Source: Bacteroidales bacterium (GTDB lineage Bacteria; Bacteroidota; Bacteroidia; Bacteroidales; Muribaculaceae). From it: 64,000 nt of DNA. The position numbers and the translations under genes are program-made. The stretch spans positions 4,548-68,547 of the forward strand of contig DXXK01000026.1 in the NCBI GenBank assembly GCA_019416425.1. The letters run 5' to 3'. Under the pieces are notes generated by a model. It was not told the DNA's origin and searched no databases. It worked only from the letters and a program-made list of their open reading frames with translations. Shown in pieces: positions 23,887 to 33,788 of the stretch. Positions within the stretch are counted from its first letter, which is position 1. Every line of letters begins with the position of its first letter.

Positions 23887-25731
23887 ATGAAAGAATTATT
23901 CGGGTTCCTGAAACGGTACGCCAGGCCCTATGTCAGCAATATAGTCCTCAGCATAGTATTCAACCTGCTGACGGCTTTCTTCACACTCTTCTCCTTCGCG
24001 TTCATCATCCCCATCCTGCAGATGCTGTTCGGCCTCAGTACGGAGGTGTACACCTTTATGGAGTGGGGGTCGGCATCGTTCAAGGATGTGGTGGTCAATA
24101 ACTTCTACTATTATGTCTCGACACTGATAGCAGTCTACGGCGCCTCGGCCACGTTGGCCATCCTGGGCGTGATCTTAGTGGTGATGACGCTGCTGAAAGT
24201 GCTGACAGCCTACTTCTCCGAATATTTCACCATCCCGATGCAGAACGGCGTGGTGCGCGACATCCGCCGCGAGATGTACGACAAGATCCTGTCCCTACCG
24301 GTAGGATTCTTCACTACCGAGCGCAAGGGCGACATCATGGCGCGCCTGTCGGGTGACGTGCAGGAGGTCCAGAACTCGGTCATGGCCTCGCTGTTCTCGC
24401 TGGTCAAGTTCCCCATCATGATCATAGCCTGTCTGGGCATGATGATATTCATCAGCTGGAAACTGACCATCTTCGTGTTCATAATGCTGCCGATTGTGGG
24501 CGGAGTTATGGGCGCCGTGGGCAAGAAACTCAAGGCCAAGTCACTGGCCGCCCAGCAGAAATGGGGCGACATCCTCAGCAACGCCGAGGAGACCATCGGC
24601 GGCCTGCGAGTAATCAAGGCGTTCAACGCCGAGAAATACATGGAGAGGCATTTTGACGAACAGACCGAGGACTTCTATAAGATCAACAACGCAGTGAACC
24701 GGCGCACTGCCCTGGCCCACCCCATGAGCGAGTTCCTCGGCACCATGGCCGTGGCGATTATCCTGTGGTTTGGCGGCTCGCTGATTCTGTCAGGCACGTC
24801 GGACATAGACGCCGCCTCGTTCATCTACTACATGGTGATGTTCTACTCCATTATCAATCCTGCCAAGGAACTGAGCAAGGTATCCTACACCGTCCGCAAG
24901 GGTATGGGAGCCAAGGAGCGCATCGACATGATCCTGAACGCCGAGAATTCCATCCACGATCCCGAACGTCCGGCACCTGCCCAGGACCGCACAAAACCCG
25001 CCAGCGTCAAGTTCCGCGACCTGACGTTCCGTTACAGCGATGACCCGGATGCCCGCGAGATACTGAAGGACATCAACCTGGAGGTGAAGCCCGGCCAGAC
25101 CGTGGCGATAGTCGGCGAGTCCGGCTCCGGCAAGTCCACGCTGGTGGACCTGATTCCCCGACTGTGGGATGTGGAGGATGGTGCTGTGGAGGTGAACGGC
25201 ATCAATGTCAAGGACCTGCGCGTGCATGACCTGCGTGACCTGATGGGCAATGTGAACCAGGAGGCCATTCTGTTCAACGACACCATCTACAACAACATTG
25301 CCTTCGGGAGCGAGAACGCCACACCGGCCCAGGTGGAGGAAGCGGCCCGTATCGCCAACGCGCACGACTTCATCATGGAGACCGAGGCGGGTTACCAGAC
25401 CATGATCGGCGACCGCGGATGCCGACTGTCGGGTGGCCAGCGCCAGCGTCTATCCATAGCTCGCGCAATACTCCGCGACCCCTCCATCCTGATTCTGGAC
25501 GAGGCCACGTCCGCCCTGGACACCGAGTCGGAGCGACTGGTGCAGGAGGCCCTGGAAAAACTGATGAAGGGACGAACCACCATCGTCATCGCCCATCGTC
25601 TGTCCACCATCGTCAACGCCGACAAGATCTGCGTGCTGCATCGCGGCGAGATTGTCGAGGCCGGTACCCATGCCGAACTCATCGCCCTGAACGGCCACTA
25701 CAAGCGTCTGGTGGACATGCAGCACCTCTAA
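23887..25731 (+). CDS. MsbA-like ABC exporter (fused permease and ATPase)
   Basis: A 614-residue half-transporter that works as a homodimer, probably flipping lipid A-core or another lipid across the inner membrane. Residues 1-350 carry the six-helix exporter domain (LSIVFNLLTAFFTLFSFAFI and following). The nucleotide-binding domain has Walker A GESGSGKST (about residue 413), the Q-loop NVNQEAILFNDTI, signature LSGGQRQRLSIARAIL, Walker B ILILDEATSALD and the H-loop VIAHRLSTI. Length and layout fit MsbA/lipid exporters. It stands between the acyltransferase operon and porW. The substrate is inferred from family and context, not shown. Confidence 0.9.
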   Translation: MKELFGFLKRYARPYVSNIVLSIVFNLLTAFFTLFSFAFIIPILQMLFGLSTEVYTFMEWGSASFKDVVVNNFYYYVSTLIAVYGASATLAILGVILVVMTLLKVLTAYFSEYFTIPMQNGVVRDIRREMYDKILSLPVGFFTTERKGDIMARLSGDVQEVQNSVMASLFSLVKFPIMIIACLGMMIFISWKLTIFVFIMLPIVGGVMGAVGKKLKAKSLAAQQKWGDILSNAEETIGGLRVIKAFNAEKYMERHFDEQTEDFYKINNAVNRRTALAHPMSEFLGTMAVAIILWFGGSLILSGTSDIDAASFIYYMVMFYSIINPAKELSKVSYTVRKGMGAKERIDMILNAENSIHDPERPAPAQDRTKPASVKFRDLTFRYSDDPDAREILKDINLEVKPGQTVAIVGESGSGKSTLVDLIPRLWDVEDGAVEVNGINVKDLRVHDLRDLMGNVNQEAILFNDTIYNNIAFGSENATPAQVEEAARIANAHDFIMETEAGYQTMIGDRGCRLSGGQRQRLSIARAILRDPSILILDEATSALDTESERLVQEALEKLMKGRTTIVIAHRLSTIVNADKICVLHRGEIVEAGTHAELIALNGHYKRLVDMQHL

Positions 25732-25805
25732 ATTAAAATATAGCGCGGTGCCGAACGTTTTATAAATTAGTGAGGAAAACCGCGAAAAATATCGGAAGCA
25801 ATGGC

Positions 25806-28739
25806 ATGCGCCTGGGTCTAAGGGCTCTGGCAGTGTTGTTTATGCTGGTCATCCTGAGTGCCTGCAGCACCAAGAGGAACACCCCGGCCTCGCGCAACTG
25901 GCAGGCGTTCACCACGCGCTACAACGTCTACTACAACGGCAAGACCCACTACGACGAGCAGCTGAAGCAGATGGTAGGCGACTATCAGGACGACTACTCG
26001 CAGCAACTCAAGATCCATCCCGCCGAGGCGCGCAACGACAAGATGGCGCCGCAGCCCAGTGGAGATTTCAAACGTACCATCGAGAAGATGCAGAAGTCCA
26101 TCCAGCTGCATTCCATCAAGAAGAAACCCAAGAAGAAGACCGGCTCGGCCAAGGAGAAGGCCTTCCGCGCCCGCGAGGAGTTCAACCCCTTCCTGCACAA
26201 CGCCTGGCTCACGATGGGCAAAGGGCAGTACATGAACGGCGACTTTCTCGGCGCCGCCTCCACCTTCTTCTACATCTCCAAACATTTCCAGTGGCTACCG
26301 AAGACCATAACGGAGGCCCGGCTGTGGATGGCGTTGAGCTATCTGGCCATGGACTGGGACTACGAGGCCGAGAACGCCCTGCATCCGGTCAAGGAGAAGG
26401 ACCTGACCGACAGTTATCTGCGCAATATGTACAACCTGGCGTACGCCGACTATTACCTGCATACCAAGGACTGGGAGAAGGCCGTGAAGCCGCTGGAATA
26501 CTCGGCACGGCATGCCAAAGGTACGCAAAAGAACAGGCTGTGGTTCCTGCTGGGCCAGACCTATACGCAGTTGGGCCGTAAGAAGGATGCCTACAGCGCC
26601 TTCAAGAAGGCTGGAGCCGGAGCGTCGACCGACTACCGCACCAAATTCAACTCGCGCATCAAGCAGAGCGAGGTGTTTCAGGGCACCAACATCAAGGGCG
26701 AGGTGAAGTCCCTGCGCGCCATGACCCGCTATGCCCGCAACACAGAATATCTGGATCAGATATACTACGCCATCGGCAACCTGTACATCAGCCGCAAGGA
26801 TACCACCGAAGCGATGAAGAACTATAGGCTTGCCATCGAGAAATCCACGCGTAACGGCATCGACAAGGCATTGGCGCAACTGGCGTTGGGCAATCTCTAT
26901 TTTCTGCAGGGCGACTATGTGAAGGCGCAGCCATGCTATTCCGAGGCTGTTCCGCAGCTGCCGGAGACCTATCCAGGCTATAAGGAGCTGAAGAAGCGCA
27001 GCGATGTTCTGGACGAACTGGCCACCTATGCAGGCAACGTACATCTGCAGGACTCGTTGCTGACGTTGTCCAGGATGACTCCGGAGGAACAGCGCAAGGC
27101 ATGCCAGAAACTTGTTGACGAGCTGAAGGAGCGTGAGAAGAAGGAAGCCGAAGACGCGAGGCGAGAGGAATACCTGGCCAACCAGGAAGGAGCGGCCGAC
27201 AACATAAACCGCGGCGACGCCCCGACCAACACCATCATCAATAACGGCGACAAGTCGTGGTACTTCTACAACACCATGACCAAGAACCAGGGAAAGACGG
27301 AATTCCAGCGCCGCTGGGGCGCGCGTAAGAACGAGGATGACTGGCGCCGACGCAACAAGACCACCTTCAGTCTTGACGATGGTCCGGAGGCAGACTACGG
27401 CGACGATACCGAGGCCAACGACACCATCTCGATGACTCCCGAGCAGAAGGAGGAAGCCCGCAAGGCCCAGGACGCCGCCAATGACCCGCACAACGTGGAG
27501 TATTATCTGGCGCAGATACCCAAGACTCCGGAGGAAATCCAGGTATGCCACGACGTAATCCAGGAGGGACTGTACAACATGGGAATCATCCTGAAGGACA
27601 AGCTGGACGACTTCCCGGCGGCACGCAAGGAATTCACGCGTCTGCTGGACAGCTATCCCGACAACATCTACCGTCTGGACGTGTACTACAACATGTACCT
27701 GATGGCCGTACGCAGCGGCGATACGGTCCAGGCCGAGCGCTGGCGACAGATGATACTTGCCAACTTCCCGGAATCTCCTTACGGCAAGGCGATGCTTGAC
27801 CCGAACTACTTCGAGAACCTGCGCAAGATGAACCAGGTGCAGGAGCGGATGTACCAGGAGGCCTACGACGCCTATCTGGACAATTACAACGCTCGCGTGC
27901 ATTCACTGACAGCCGAGATGGAACGGGACTACCCGTTGTCGAAGATCCTGCCTAAGTTCGTGTTCATCGACGCGCTCAGCTACCTGACGGAGAACGATGT
28001 GCCGAAATTCAAGGAACGGCTGGAGTATCTGCTGGAGAAGTGGCCGGATACTGACATGACACCGATGGCCGGCGGCATAATCCGCGGGCTTCGCCAGGGC
28101 CGCGAGCCCAACAAGGGGGCAACCAACTCCCGCGGCATGATATGGTCCATGCGTCTGAGCAACGATTCCATCGGTACCGGCTCCGACGGCAGGCCCGCTA
28201 ATTTCGAGAACGACCCCAATTCGCCACAGTATCTTGTGCTGGCGTTCCCGCGTGATTCGGTCAACAGCAACCAGCTGCTCTACGACGTGGCCCGGTTCAA
28301 CTTCTCGTCGTTCGTGGTTCGTGACTTCGACCTGGAGCAGATGAGCTTCGGCAATGTCGGTCTGCTGATCATCAAGGGCTTCGGCAACCTGAAGCAACTG
28401 GAGCATTACCGCAACGTCATGGCCGAGAAGCATCTGGAACTACCGGAGGGAGTTCGTCCAATCATGATAAGCCGTCCTAACTTTGAACTCTTGCTGCGCG
28501 AGGGACGTTCTTTTGAAGAGTACTTCCGCTACGCCGAGCAGGATGCAGTGGAGCGAACCGAGGAGGAAGTGCTGAACGCCGATGTGCCGGATGATCCGGT
28601 GGACGGCGTGTCACCGGTGGAAACGGAGGAGACGGAGAATCCGGAGGCTGCCGAGAATCCGGAGGCAGAGGGGATTCCCGAGGAATCAACAGAACCCACG
28701 GAATCCGAAGAAACCACAGAACCCGAAGAATCAGAATAA
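25806..28739 (+). CDS. porW: Type IX secretion-associated lipoprotein PorW/SprE
   Basis: A lipoprotein of about 977 residues required for type IX secretion in studied Bacteroidetes. The signal peptide MRLGLRALAVLFMLVILSAC ends in a lipobox (LSAC), so the mature protein starts at Cys. The conserved opening follows: STKRNTPASRNWQAFTTRYN, YNVYYNG. TPR-like helices span about 150-440, a charged central region (EREKKEAEDARREE, KTEFQRRWGARKNEDDW) divides it from a second repeat region, and the end is an acidic Glu/Pro/Thr tail. A GTG at 25770 gives 12 more residues and is an alternative start. porX begins 2 bp after the stop codon. Confidence 0.9.
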   Translation: MRLGLRALAVLFMLVILSACSTKRNTPASRNWQAFTTRYNVYYNGKTHYDEQLKQMVGDYQDDYSQQLKIHPAEARNDKMAPQPSGDFKRTIEKMQKSIQLHSIKKKPKKKTGSAKEKAFRAREEFNPFLHNAWLTMGKGQYMNGDFLGAASTFFYISKHFQWLPKTITEARLWMALSYLAMDWDYEAENALHPVKEKDLTDSYLRNMYNLAYADYYLHTKDWEKAVKPLEYSARHAKGTQKNRLWFLLGQTYTQLGRKKDAYSAFKKAGAGASTDYRTKFNSRIKQSEVFQGTNIKGEVKSLRAMTRYARNTEYLDQIYYAIGNLYISRKDTTEAMKNYRLAIEKSTRNGIDKALAQLALGNLYFLQGDYVKAQPCYSEAVPQLPETYPGYKELKKRSDVLDELATYAGNVHLQDSLLTLSRMTPEEQRKACQKLVDELKEREKKEAEDARREEYLANQEGAADNINRGDAPTNTIINNGDKSWYFYNTMTKNQGKTEFQRRWGARKNEDDWRRRNKTTFSLDDGPEADYGDDTEANDTISMTPEQKEEARKAQDAANDPHNVEYYLAQIPKTPEEIQVCHDVIQEGLYNMGIILKDKLDDFPAARKEFTRLLDSYPDNIYRLDVYYNMYLMAVRSGDTVQAERWRQMILANFPESPYGKAMLDPNYFENLRKMNQVQERMYQEAYDAYLDNYNARVHSLTAEMERDYPLSKILPKFVFIDALSYLTENDVPKFKERLEYLLEKWPDTDMTPMAGGIIRGLRQGREPNKGATNSRGMIWSMRLSNDSIGTGSDGRPANFENDPNSPQYLVLAFPRDSVNSNQLLYDVARFNFSSFVVRDFDLEQMSFGNVGLLIIKGFGNLKQLEHYRNVMAEKHLELPEGVRPIMISRPNFELLLREGRSFEEYFRYAEQDAVERTEEEVLNADVPDDPVDGVSPVETEETENPEAAENPEAEGIPEESTEPTESEETTEPEESE

Positions 28740-28741
28740 CT

Positions 28742-30283
28742 ATGGACCGCATACTCTGGGCCGACGATGAGATCGACCTGCTGAAACCCCACATATTGTT
28801 CCTGAAGGCCAAGGGCTATCAGGTGGATACCGTGTCGAACGGGCGTGATGCCCTTGACGCTCTGGACGAGCATCCCTACTCGCTGGTGCTGCTGGACGAG
28901 AACATGCCCGGCATCTCCGGCCTGGAGACGCTGGACATCATCAACGAGCGGCATCCGGAGGTGCCTGTGGTGATGATCACCAAGTCCGAGGAGGAGAACA
29001 TCATGGACCAGGCCATCGGCAACCGCATAGCCGACTACCTGATCAAGCCGGTCAACCCGAACCAGATCCTGCTGTCCATCAAGAAGAACCTGCACAGCCG
29101 CGAGATCGTGACGGAGCAGACCTCGTCGGATTATCAGCAGGAGTTCAACGTCCTGTCGCAGCAGATCAACATGGTCAGTGACATCGAGGGGTGGATGGAT
29201 GTGTACCGCAAGCTGGTGAGCTGGGAACTGAAACTGGCCGAGTCGGGAAGCCCGATGTCGGAGATGCTGCTGATGCAGAAGCGTGACGCCAACGCCAACT
29301 TCTGCAAATATGTCCGGCGCACCTACGAGACGTGGGTCACCACCGACGACCATCCGCTGATGAGTCCGCAGCTGTTCAAGGCCAAGGTGTTCCCGTTGCT
29401 GGACCAGGGTGAGAAGGTATGCTTCTTCCTGATTGATAACTTCCGTCTGGACCAGTGGCGCGTGATCCAGCCGTTGCTGGCCGAGCGTTTCAGCGTGGCC
29501 GAGGATCTGTACACCACCATTCTGCCCACTTCCACACAGTATGCGCGCAATTCCATCTTCGCCGGACTGATGCCGGCCGATATTGCAGGGATGTTCCCGC
29601 AGTACTGGGTCGAGGAGGATGAGGACGAAGGCCTGAACGTCCATGAGCAGGAGCTGGTGGGTACCCAGCTGGCACGTTTCCGCCGCAAGGACAAGTTCAG
29701 CTACACCAAGATCAATGACTCGACCGGTTGCGAGAAATTCCTGTCCAAACTTCGTGGCTCGCGCGACATACCGCTGCAGGTTGTGGTGCTGAACTTCATC
29801 GACATGCTGTCGCACGCGCGTACGGAGTCAAAGATGATCCGTGAACTGGCCGGCAACGACGCGGCCTACCGGTCGCTGTCGGAGTCGTGGTTCCGTCATT
29901 CGGGCGTCCTGGACATCTTTGCCCAATTGGCGGATTTCGGCTACAAGGTGGTGCTGACCACCGACCACGGAACCATTCGCGTGAACAACCCAATTAAGGT
30001 TGTGGGCGATAAGAACACCAATACAAACCTGCGCTACAAGGTCGGCAAGAATCTGAGCTACAATCCAAAACAGGTTTACGAGATTAAGAACCCGAGGCGT
30101 TTCGGGCTTCCGGCACCCAACATCTCAAGCACTTTCATCTTCGCTACAAACGAGGATTTCTTCTCATATCCGAACAATTACAACTACTATGTCCAGTATT
30201 ACGACGGCACTTTCCAGCATGGAGGTATCTCGCTTGAGGAGATGATCGTGCCGTTGGTGGTGCTGACACCTAAGAAGGGTTGA
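28742..30283 (+). CDS. porX: PorX: response regulator with PglZ/alkaline phosphatase-like domain
   Basis: A 513-residue regulator of the type IX secretion system. Residues 1-125 are a receiver domain with acidic ILWADDEID, phospho-acceptor Asp in VLLDENMPG, MITKSEEE and the switch lysine in YLIKPVNP. Residues about 200-510 form a PglZ phosphatase-like domain (CFFLIDNFRLDQWR, ILPTSTQYARNSIFAGLMP, LTTDHGTIRV, QHGGISLEEMIVPLV). PorX is known to act with the PorY kinase and, in some species, with SigP; neither is in the window. It is translated 2 bp after porW, a conserved-looking pairing. The heptad repeat array follows the stop codon. Confidence 0.95.
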   Translation: MDRILWADDEIDLLKPHILFLKAKGYQVDTVSNGRDALDALDEHPYSLVLLDENMPGISGLETLDIINERHPEVPVVMITKSEEENIMDQAIGNRIADYLIKPVNPNQILLSIKKNLHSREIVTEQTSSDYQQEFNVLSQQINMVSDIEGWMDVYRKLVSWELKLAESGSPMSEMLLMQKRDANANFCKYVRRTYETWVTTDDHPLMSPQLFKAKVFPLLDQGEKVCFFLIDNFRLDQWRVIQPLLAERFSVAEDLYTTILPTSTQYARNSIFAGLMPADIAGMFPQYWVEEDEDEGLNVHEQELVGTQLARFRRKDKFSYTKINDSTGCEKFLSKLRGSRDIPLQVVVLNFIDMLSHARTESKMIRELAGNDAAYRSLSESWFRHSGVLDIFAQLADFGYKVVLTTDHGTIRVNNPIKVVGDKNTNTNLRYKVGKNLSYNPKQVYEIKNPRRFGLPAPNISSTFIFATNEDFFSYPNNYNYYVQYYDGTFQHGGISLEEMIVPLVVLTPKKG

Positions 30284-30320
30284 GGTAGGTCAGAAGTCAG
30301 AGGTCAGGAAGTCAGAGTTA
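30284..30320 (+). repeat. Heptad-type intergenic repeat, copy 2 (longest)
   Basis: GGTCAGAAGTCAGAGGTCAG continues with GAAGTCAGAG: five units of about 7 bp, GTCAGAA or GTCAGAG. It starts at the porX stop codon. See also 884-910 and 33789-33823. Confidence 0.75.
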
Positions 30321-30360
30321 TGAAGTGTTGAGTTCGAGGAATGGATTTAAGACATTGAAT

Positions 30361-31422
30361 ATGCGGAAGACGATATTGTTTATATTGGCGGCGGTAGTGG
30401 CCACTATGTTCGCCGCGACGCCTGAGGCCCGGCGTGCGTTCCGGGAGTTCGAGCGGAAGGCGGAGAGCGGCGATGCCGAGTCACAGTACAGGTTGGGAAC
30501 GTTGCTTGAGAATGGCTGGGACTCCATTCCGGCCGATTCGGTGCGGGCGTTGCGTATGTTCCGCCTGTCGGCTGAGCAGGATTACCCCGCGGCCATGAAC
30601 TACATGGGCTATCTGTTCGGCCGGGGTTATACGGCCGGTGGCAGGGATCTTGTGACTGTCGATGCAGATTCGGCGCGATATTGGCTGAAGCGCAGTGCCG
30701 ACAGCGAGGATCCCCGTGCCATGGCCAATATGGCGTATCTGCTGCTGGAGGATGCCAGGTCGCTGACGGATTCGGCCGCGATAATGAAGACAGACTCTGC
30801 GGCATGGGGCTACATAATTAAGGCCGCGGACAAGGGTGTTCCGACGGCCTACAGCATGATGGGCGACATGTACCGTGACGGCCGTTATGTGCCGAAGGAT
30901 ACGCTGAAGGCTGCGGTGATGTATGAGAATGCCCTGTCGCGTGGACTGTACGATGCCGAGGCTCGTCTGATATCGCTGATGGGTCCGGTATGGGACCGCA
31001 TGACTCCTGACGAGGCTTTCCAGTACGGTATAAAGTATTACGATGGTTACGCGCCCTCGGCGGGAACCTATCTGCTGCTGCGGGCCGCGGAGTTGCCGCA
31101 GATACCGGAAACGGGCTGGAAGAAGTCGGATGCGTTGGTCGAGATCCTGAACCACCGTATCGACATCGCCGCGGATGCGTTGACTGCGCTTGGCGAGGCA
31201 GCAAGCCTGGGCAAAGGCCTCCCCTATGACCACGACCTGAGCCGGGACTATTACGTCATGGCGGCACTGGCGGGCAGTCCCGAGGCACAGAAGGTGATCC
31301 GTGAGCTGTTGGGGATGTTCCCCGACTCGTTCGCCGACCCCACGGACCGTGTCCGCGCTTTCGCCGACCGGCTCACAATCCTGAGCAAACTCACCGGACG
31401 GCGTATCGTTTTGGATAATTGA
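30361..31422 (+). CDS. Secreted Sel1-like repeat protein
   Basis: A 353-residue protein with a signal peptide (MRKTILFILAAVVATMFAAT). Sel1-type TPR-like units follow: AESGDAESQYRLGTLLENGW, LSAEQDYPAAMNYMGYLFGR, SADSEDPRAMANMAYLLLED, AADKGVPTAYSMMGDMYRDG and ALSRGLYDAEARLISLMG, about 36 residues each. Later units (ALAGSPEAQKVIRELLGMF) are degenerate. Such solenoids mediate protein contacts in the periplasm or outer membrane; no enzymatic motif is visible. The frame opens at 30325, but ATG 30361 gives the signal peptide. Function unknown. Confidence 0.8.
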   Translation: MRKTILFILAAVVATMFAATPEARRAFREFERKAESGDAESQYRLGTLLENGWDSIPADSVRALRMFRLSAEQDYPAAMNYMGYLFGRGYTAGGRDLVTVDADSARYWLKRSADSEDPRAMANMAYLLLEDARSLTDSAAIMKTDSAAWGYIIKAADKGVPTAYSMMGDMYRDGRYVPKDTLKAAVMYENALSRGLYDAEARLISLMGPVWDRMTPDEAFQYGIKYYDGYAPSAGTYLLLRAAELPQIPETGWKKSDALVEILNHRIDIAADALTALGEAASLGKGLPYDHDLSRDYYVMAALAGSPEAQKVIRELLGMFPDSFADPTDRVRAFADRLTILSKLTGRRIVLDN

Positions 31423-31445
31423 GGAAAAAGAGTTAATTTTGCCAA

Positions 31446-32450
31446 ATGCTTAGGACTCATCTGAGACAAATGGCGGGAATAATGGCCATTGGTGGACTAA
31501 TGTCGCTGGCGGCCTGCGGGGCGGGACGCAACCGACAGAGCGATTCCGTATCGGCGGAGACAACTGCCTATGCGGAAGCGAGTGTCGTGTCTGTACCGGA
31601 ATTCTCGGCGGATTCAGCTATGTCCTACCTACGCCGTCAGGTTCAGTTCGGGCCACGCGTACCCAATACAGAGTCTCATCGCAAAGCGGCTGACTGGATG
31701 GTGGCGGAGCTGAAGCGTCATGGCGCGGAGGTACATGAACAGACCACAGACCTGACCGCCTTTGACGGCACGGTGCTGAAGTGCCGCAACATCTTTGCCC
31801 GCTTCAATCCGCAGGCGCAGGGCAACAGGCTTCTGTTGCTGGCGCATTACGACACGCGCCCCTGGGCTGACCAGGATCCTGATCCGGCCAACCATAAGCG
31901 GCCTATCGACGGCGCCAACGACGGCGCCAGCGGCGTGGCGGTACTGTTGGAGACCGCGCGTCATCTTGCCGCGAGCAATCCCGGCGCGGGCATCGACATC
32001 CTGCTGAGTGACGCCGAGGACTACGGCGCGACCGAAGACGAGGATTCATGGGCAATGGGAGCGCGATACTTCGCTCAGCAGATGCAGGCCAACGGCTGGA
32101 CGCCATCCACGGCCATACTGCTGGACATGGTGGGTGGCCGCGGTGCCAAATTCCCATACGAATACTTCAGCCGTCAGGCTGCCCCGACGCTGGACCGTGC
32201 TGTCCGAAAGGCCGCGGTCAAAGCCGGCTACGGACACATGTTCCCCGACACACCGGGCTCGGCGGTGACCGACGACCACATAGAACTGATCAAGATGGGG
32301 ATTCCCGCCATCGATATAATCGAGTACAACGAGGAGACCGGCTTCAATCCCACCTGGCACACGATGGCCGACAACATCGACAACATCGACCCGGCGACAC
32401 TCAAGGCCGTGGGGCAATCGTTGCTGCAATACATATATGAAAACAAATAA
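31446..32450 (+). CDS. Periplasmic glutaminyl cyclase-like M28 family lipoprotein
   Basis: A 334-residue zinc enzyme of the M28 fold. The signal peptide ends in a lipobox (GGLMSLAAC), so it is a lipoprotein. Metal and active-site segments are LLLLAHYDTRPW, DGANDGASGVAVLLE, LLSDAEDYGATE and TDDHIELIKMGIPAIDII with PTWHTMADN. These match bacterial glutaminyl-peptide cyclotransferases. In Bacteroidetes that enzyme converts N-terminal glutamine of exported proteins to pyroglutamate (known from Porphyromonas and relatives), which links it to the secreted proteins in this window. An aminopeptidase activity is the alternative. Short AT-rich gap before tyrS. Confidence 0.87.
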   Translation: MLRTHLRQMAGIMAIGGLMSLAACGAGRNRQSDSVSAETTAYAEASVVSVPEFSADSAMSYLRRQVQFGPRVPNTESHRKAADWMVAELKRHGAEVHEQTTDLTAFDGTVLKCRNIFARFNPQAQGNRLLLLAHYDTRPWADQDPDPANHKRPIDGANDGASGVAVLLETARHLAASNPGAGIDILLSDAEDYGATEDEDSWAMGARYFAQQMQANGWTPSTAILLDMVGGRGAKFPYEYFSRQAAPTLDRAVRKAAVKAGYGHMFPDTPGSAVTDDHIELIKMGIPAIDIIEYNEETGFNPTWHTMADNIDNIDPATLKAVGQSLLQYIYENK

Positions 32451-32491
32451 ACAGACAGAGGACCGACAGGTCCCATTTTCGAAATAGAACA

Positions 32492-33784
32492 ATGGACTTC
32501 ATACAAGAACTGACATGGCGCGGCATGGTCCACACGGTAATGCCGGGCACCGACGAAGAACTTAAGAAAGGAATGACGACGGCCTATCTGGGCATAGACC
32601 CGACGGCCGACTCCCTGCATATAGGTCACCTGTGCGGCGTGATGATGCTGCGCCACTTCCAGCGCTGCGGCCATAAGCCGTTGGTACTGGTGGGGGGCGC
32701 CACCGGTATGATCGGCGATCCGTCGGGCAAGTCGGCCGAGCGCAACCTTCTGGACGAGAAGACGCTGCGTCACAATCAGGAGGCAATCAAGAACCAGCTT
32801 CGCAAGTTCCTGGACTTCGACAGCGACGCTCCCAACCGCGCGGAGATGGTCAACAACTACGACTGGACCAAGGATGTAACGTTCCTGGATTTTGCCCGTG
32901 AGATCGGCAAGCACATCACCGTGAACTACATGATGGCCAAGGACTCGGTGCAGAAGCGCCTTAACGGCGAGGCCCGCGACGGACTGAGTTTCACTGAGTT
33001 CACATACCAGCTGCTTCAGGGTTTCGATTACCTGACGCTGTACCAGGAGCGAGGATGCCGTCTGCAGCTTGGCGGTTCGGACCAATGGGGCAACATCACC
33101 ACCGGTACGGAGCTGATCCGCCGTAAGCTTGGCGGCGAGGCATACGCCCTGACCTGCCCGCTGATCACCAAGGCCGACGGCGGCAAGTTCGGCAAGACCG
33201 AGAGCGGCAACGTATGGCTTGACCCCGAGCGTACGTCGCCCTACAAGTTCTACCAGTTCTGGCTGAACGTCAGTGACGAGGATGCCGAGAAGTATCTGAA
33301 GATATTTACTTTCCTGTCGCAGGACGAGATCAAGGCCCTGGCCGAGGAGCACGCCGTCAATCCCGGCGCGCGCCCCATGCAGAAGCGTCTGGCCAAGGAG
33401 TTGACAGAGATGGTGCACAGTCCCGAGGCATACCAGAGCGCCGTAGCCGCCAGCGAGATCCTGTTCAGCCCGAAGGCAGCGGAGTCACTGCATCAGGTAG
33501 ACGAGAAGACACTGCTGGAGGTGTTCGAAGGCGTGCCGATGTTTGACATAGACCGTGCCGAGCTGGAAGCCGGAATTCCATTAATCGACCTTCTGGCGGT
33601 CAAGTCGCAAGTGTTCCCCAGCAAGGGGGAAGCCCGCAAGATGATCCAGCAAGGTGGAGTGTCGGTCAACAAGGTCAAGGTGACGGATCCCAATCAGGTG
33701 ATTGGCGCCGACCAGCTGCTTGGCGGCAAGTACATCCATGTGCAGAAAGGCAAGAAGAATCACCACCTGTTGAAGGCAAACTGA
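32492..33784 (+). CDS. tyrS: Tyrosyl-tRNA synthetase
   Basis: A 430-residue class I synthetase that charges tRNA-Tyr. The HIGH motif is intact (SLHIGHLCGVM), the tyrosine pocket includes YLGIDPTADSL and YQLLQGFDYLTLY, GSDQWGNITTG binds the ligand region, and the KMSKS equivalent is KFGKTESG, as in bacterial TyrRS. An S4 RNA-binding domain ends the protein (SKGEARKMIQQGGVSVNKVK). Full length for the family. It follows the glutaminyl cyclase gene by 41 bp and is followed by a heptad repeat. Confidence 0.97.
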   Translation: MDFIQELTWRGMVHTVMPGTDEELKKGMTTAYLGIDPTADSLHIGHLCGVMMLRHFQRCGHKPLVLVGGATGMIGDPSGKSAERNLLDEKTLRHNQEAIKNQLRKFLDFDSDAPNRAEMVNNYDWTKDVTFLDFAREIGKHITVNYMMAKDSVQKRLNGEARDGLSFTEFTYQLLQGFDYLTLYQERGCRLQLGGSDQWGNITTGTELIRRKLGGEAYALTCPLITKADGGKFGKTESGNVWLDPERTSPYKFYQFWLNVSDEDAEKYLKIFTFLSQDEIKALAEEHAVNPGARPMQKRLAKELTEMVHSPEAYQSAVAASEILFSPKAAESLHQVDEKTLLEVFEGVPMFDIDRAELEAGIPLIDLLAVKSQVFPSKGEARKMIQQGGVSVNKVKVTDPNQVIGADQLLGGKYIHVQKGKKNHHLLKAN

Positions 33785-33788
33785 CCTT

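Noticed and set aside
26295..27902. Minus-strand 535-codon ORF
   Set aside because: Antisense shadow of porW, long because of high GC and codon bias; composition is not protein-like and no motif is seen.
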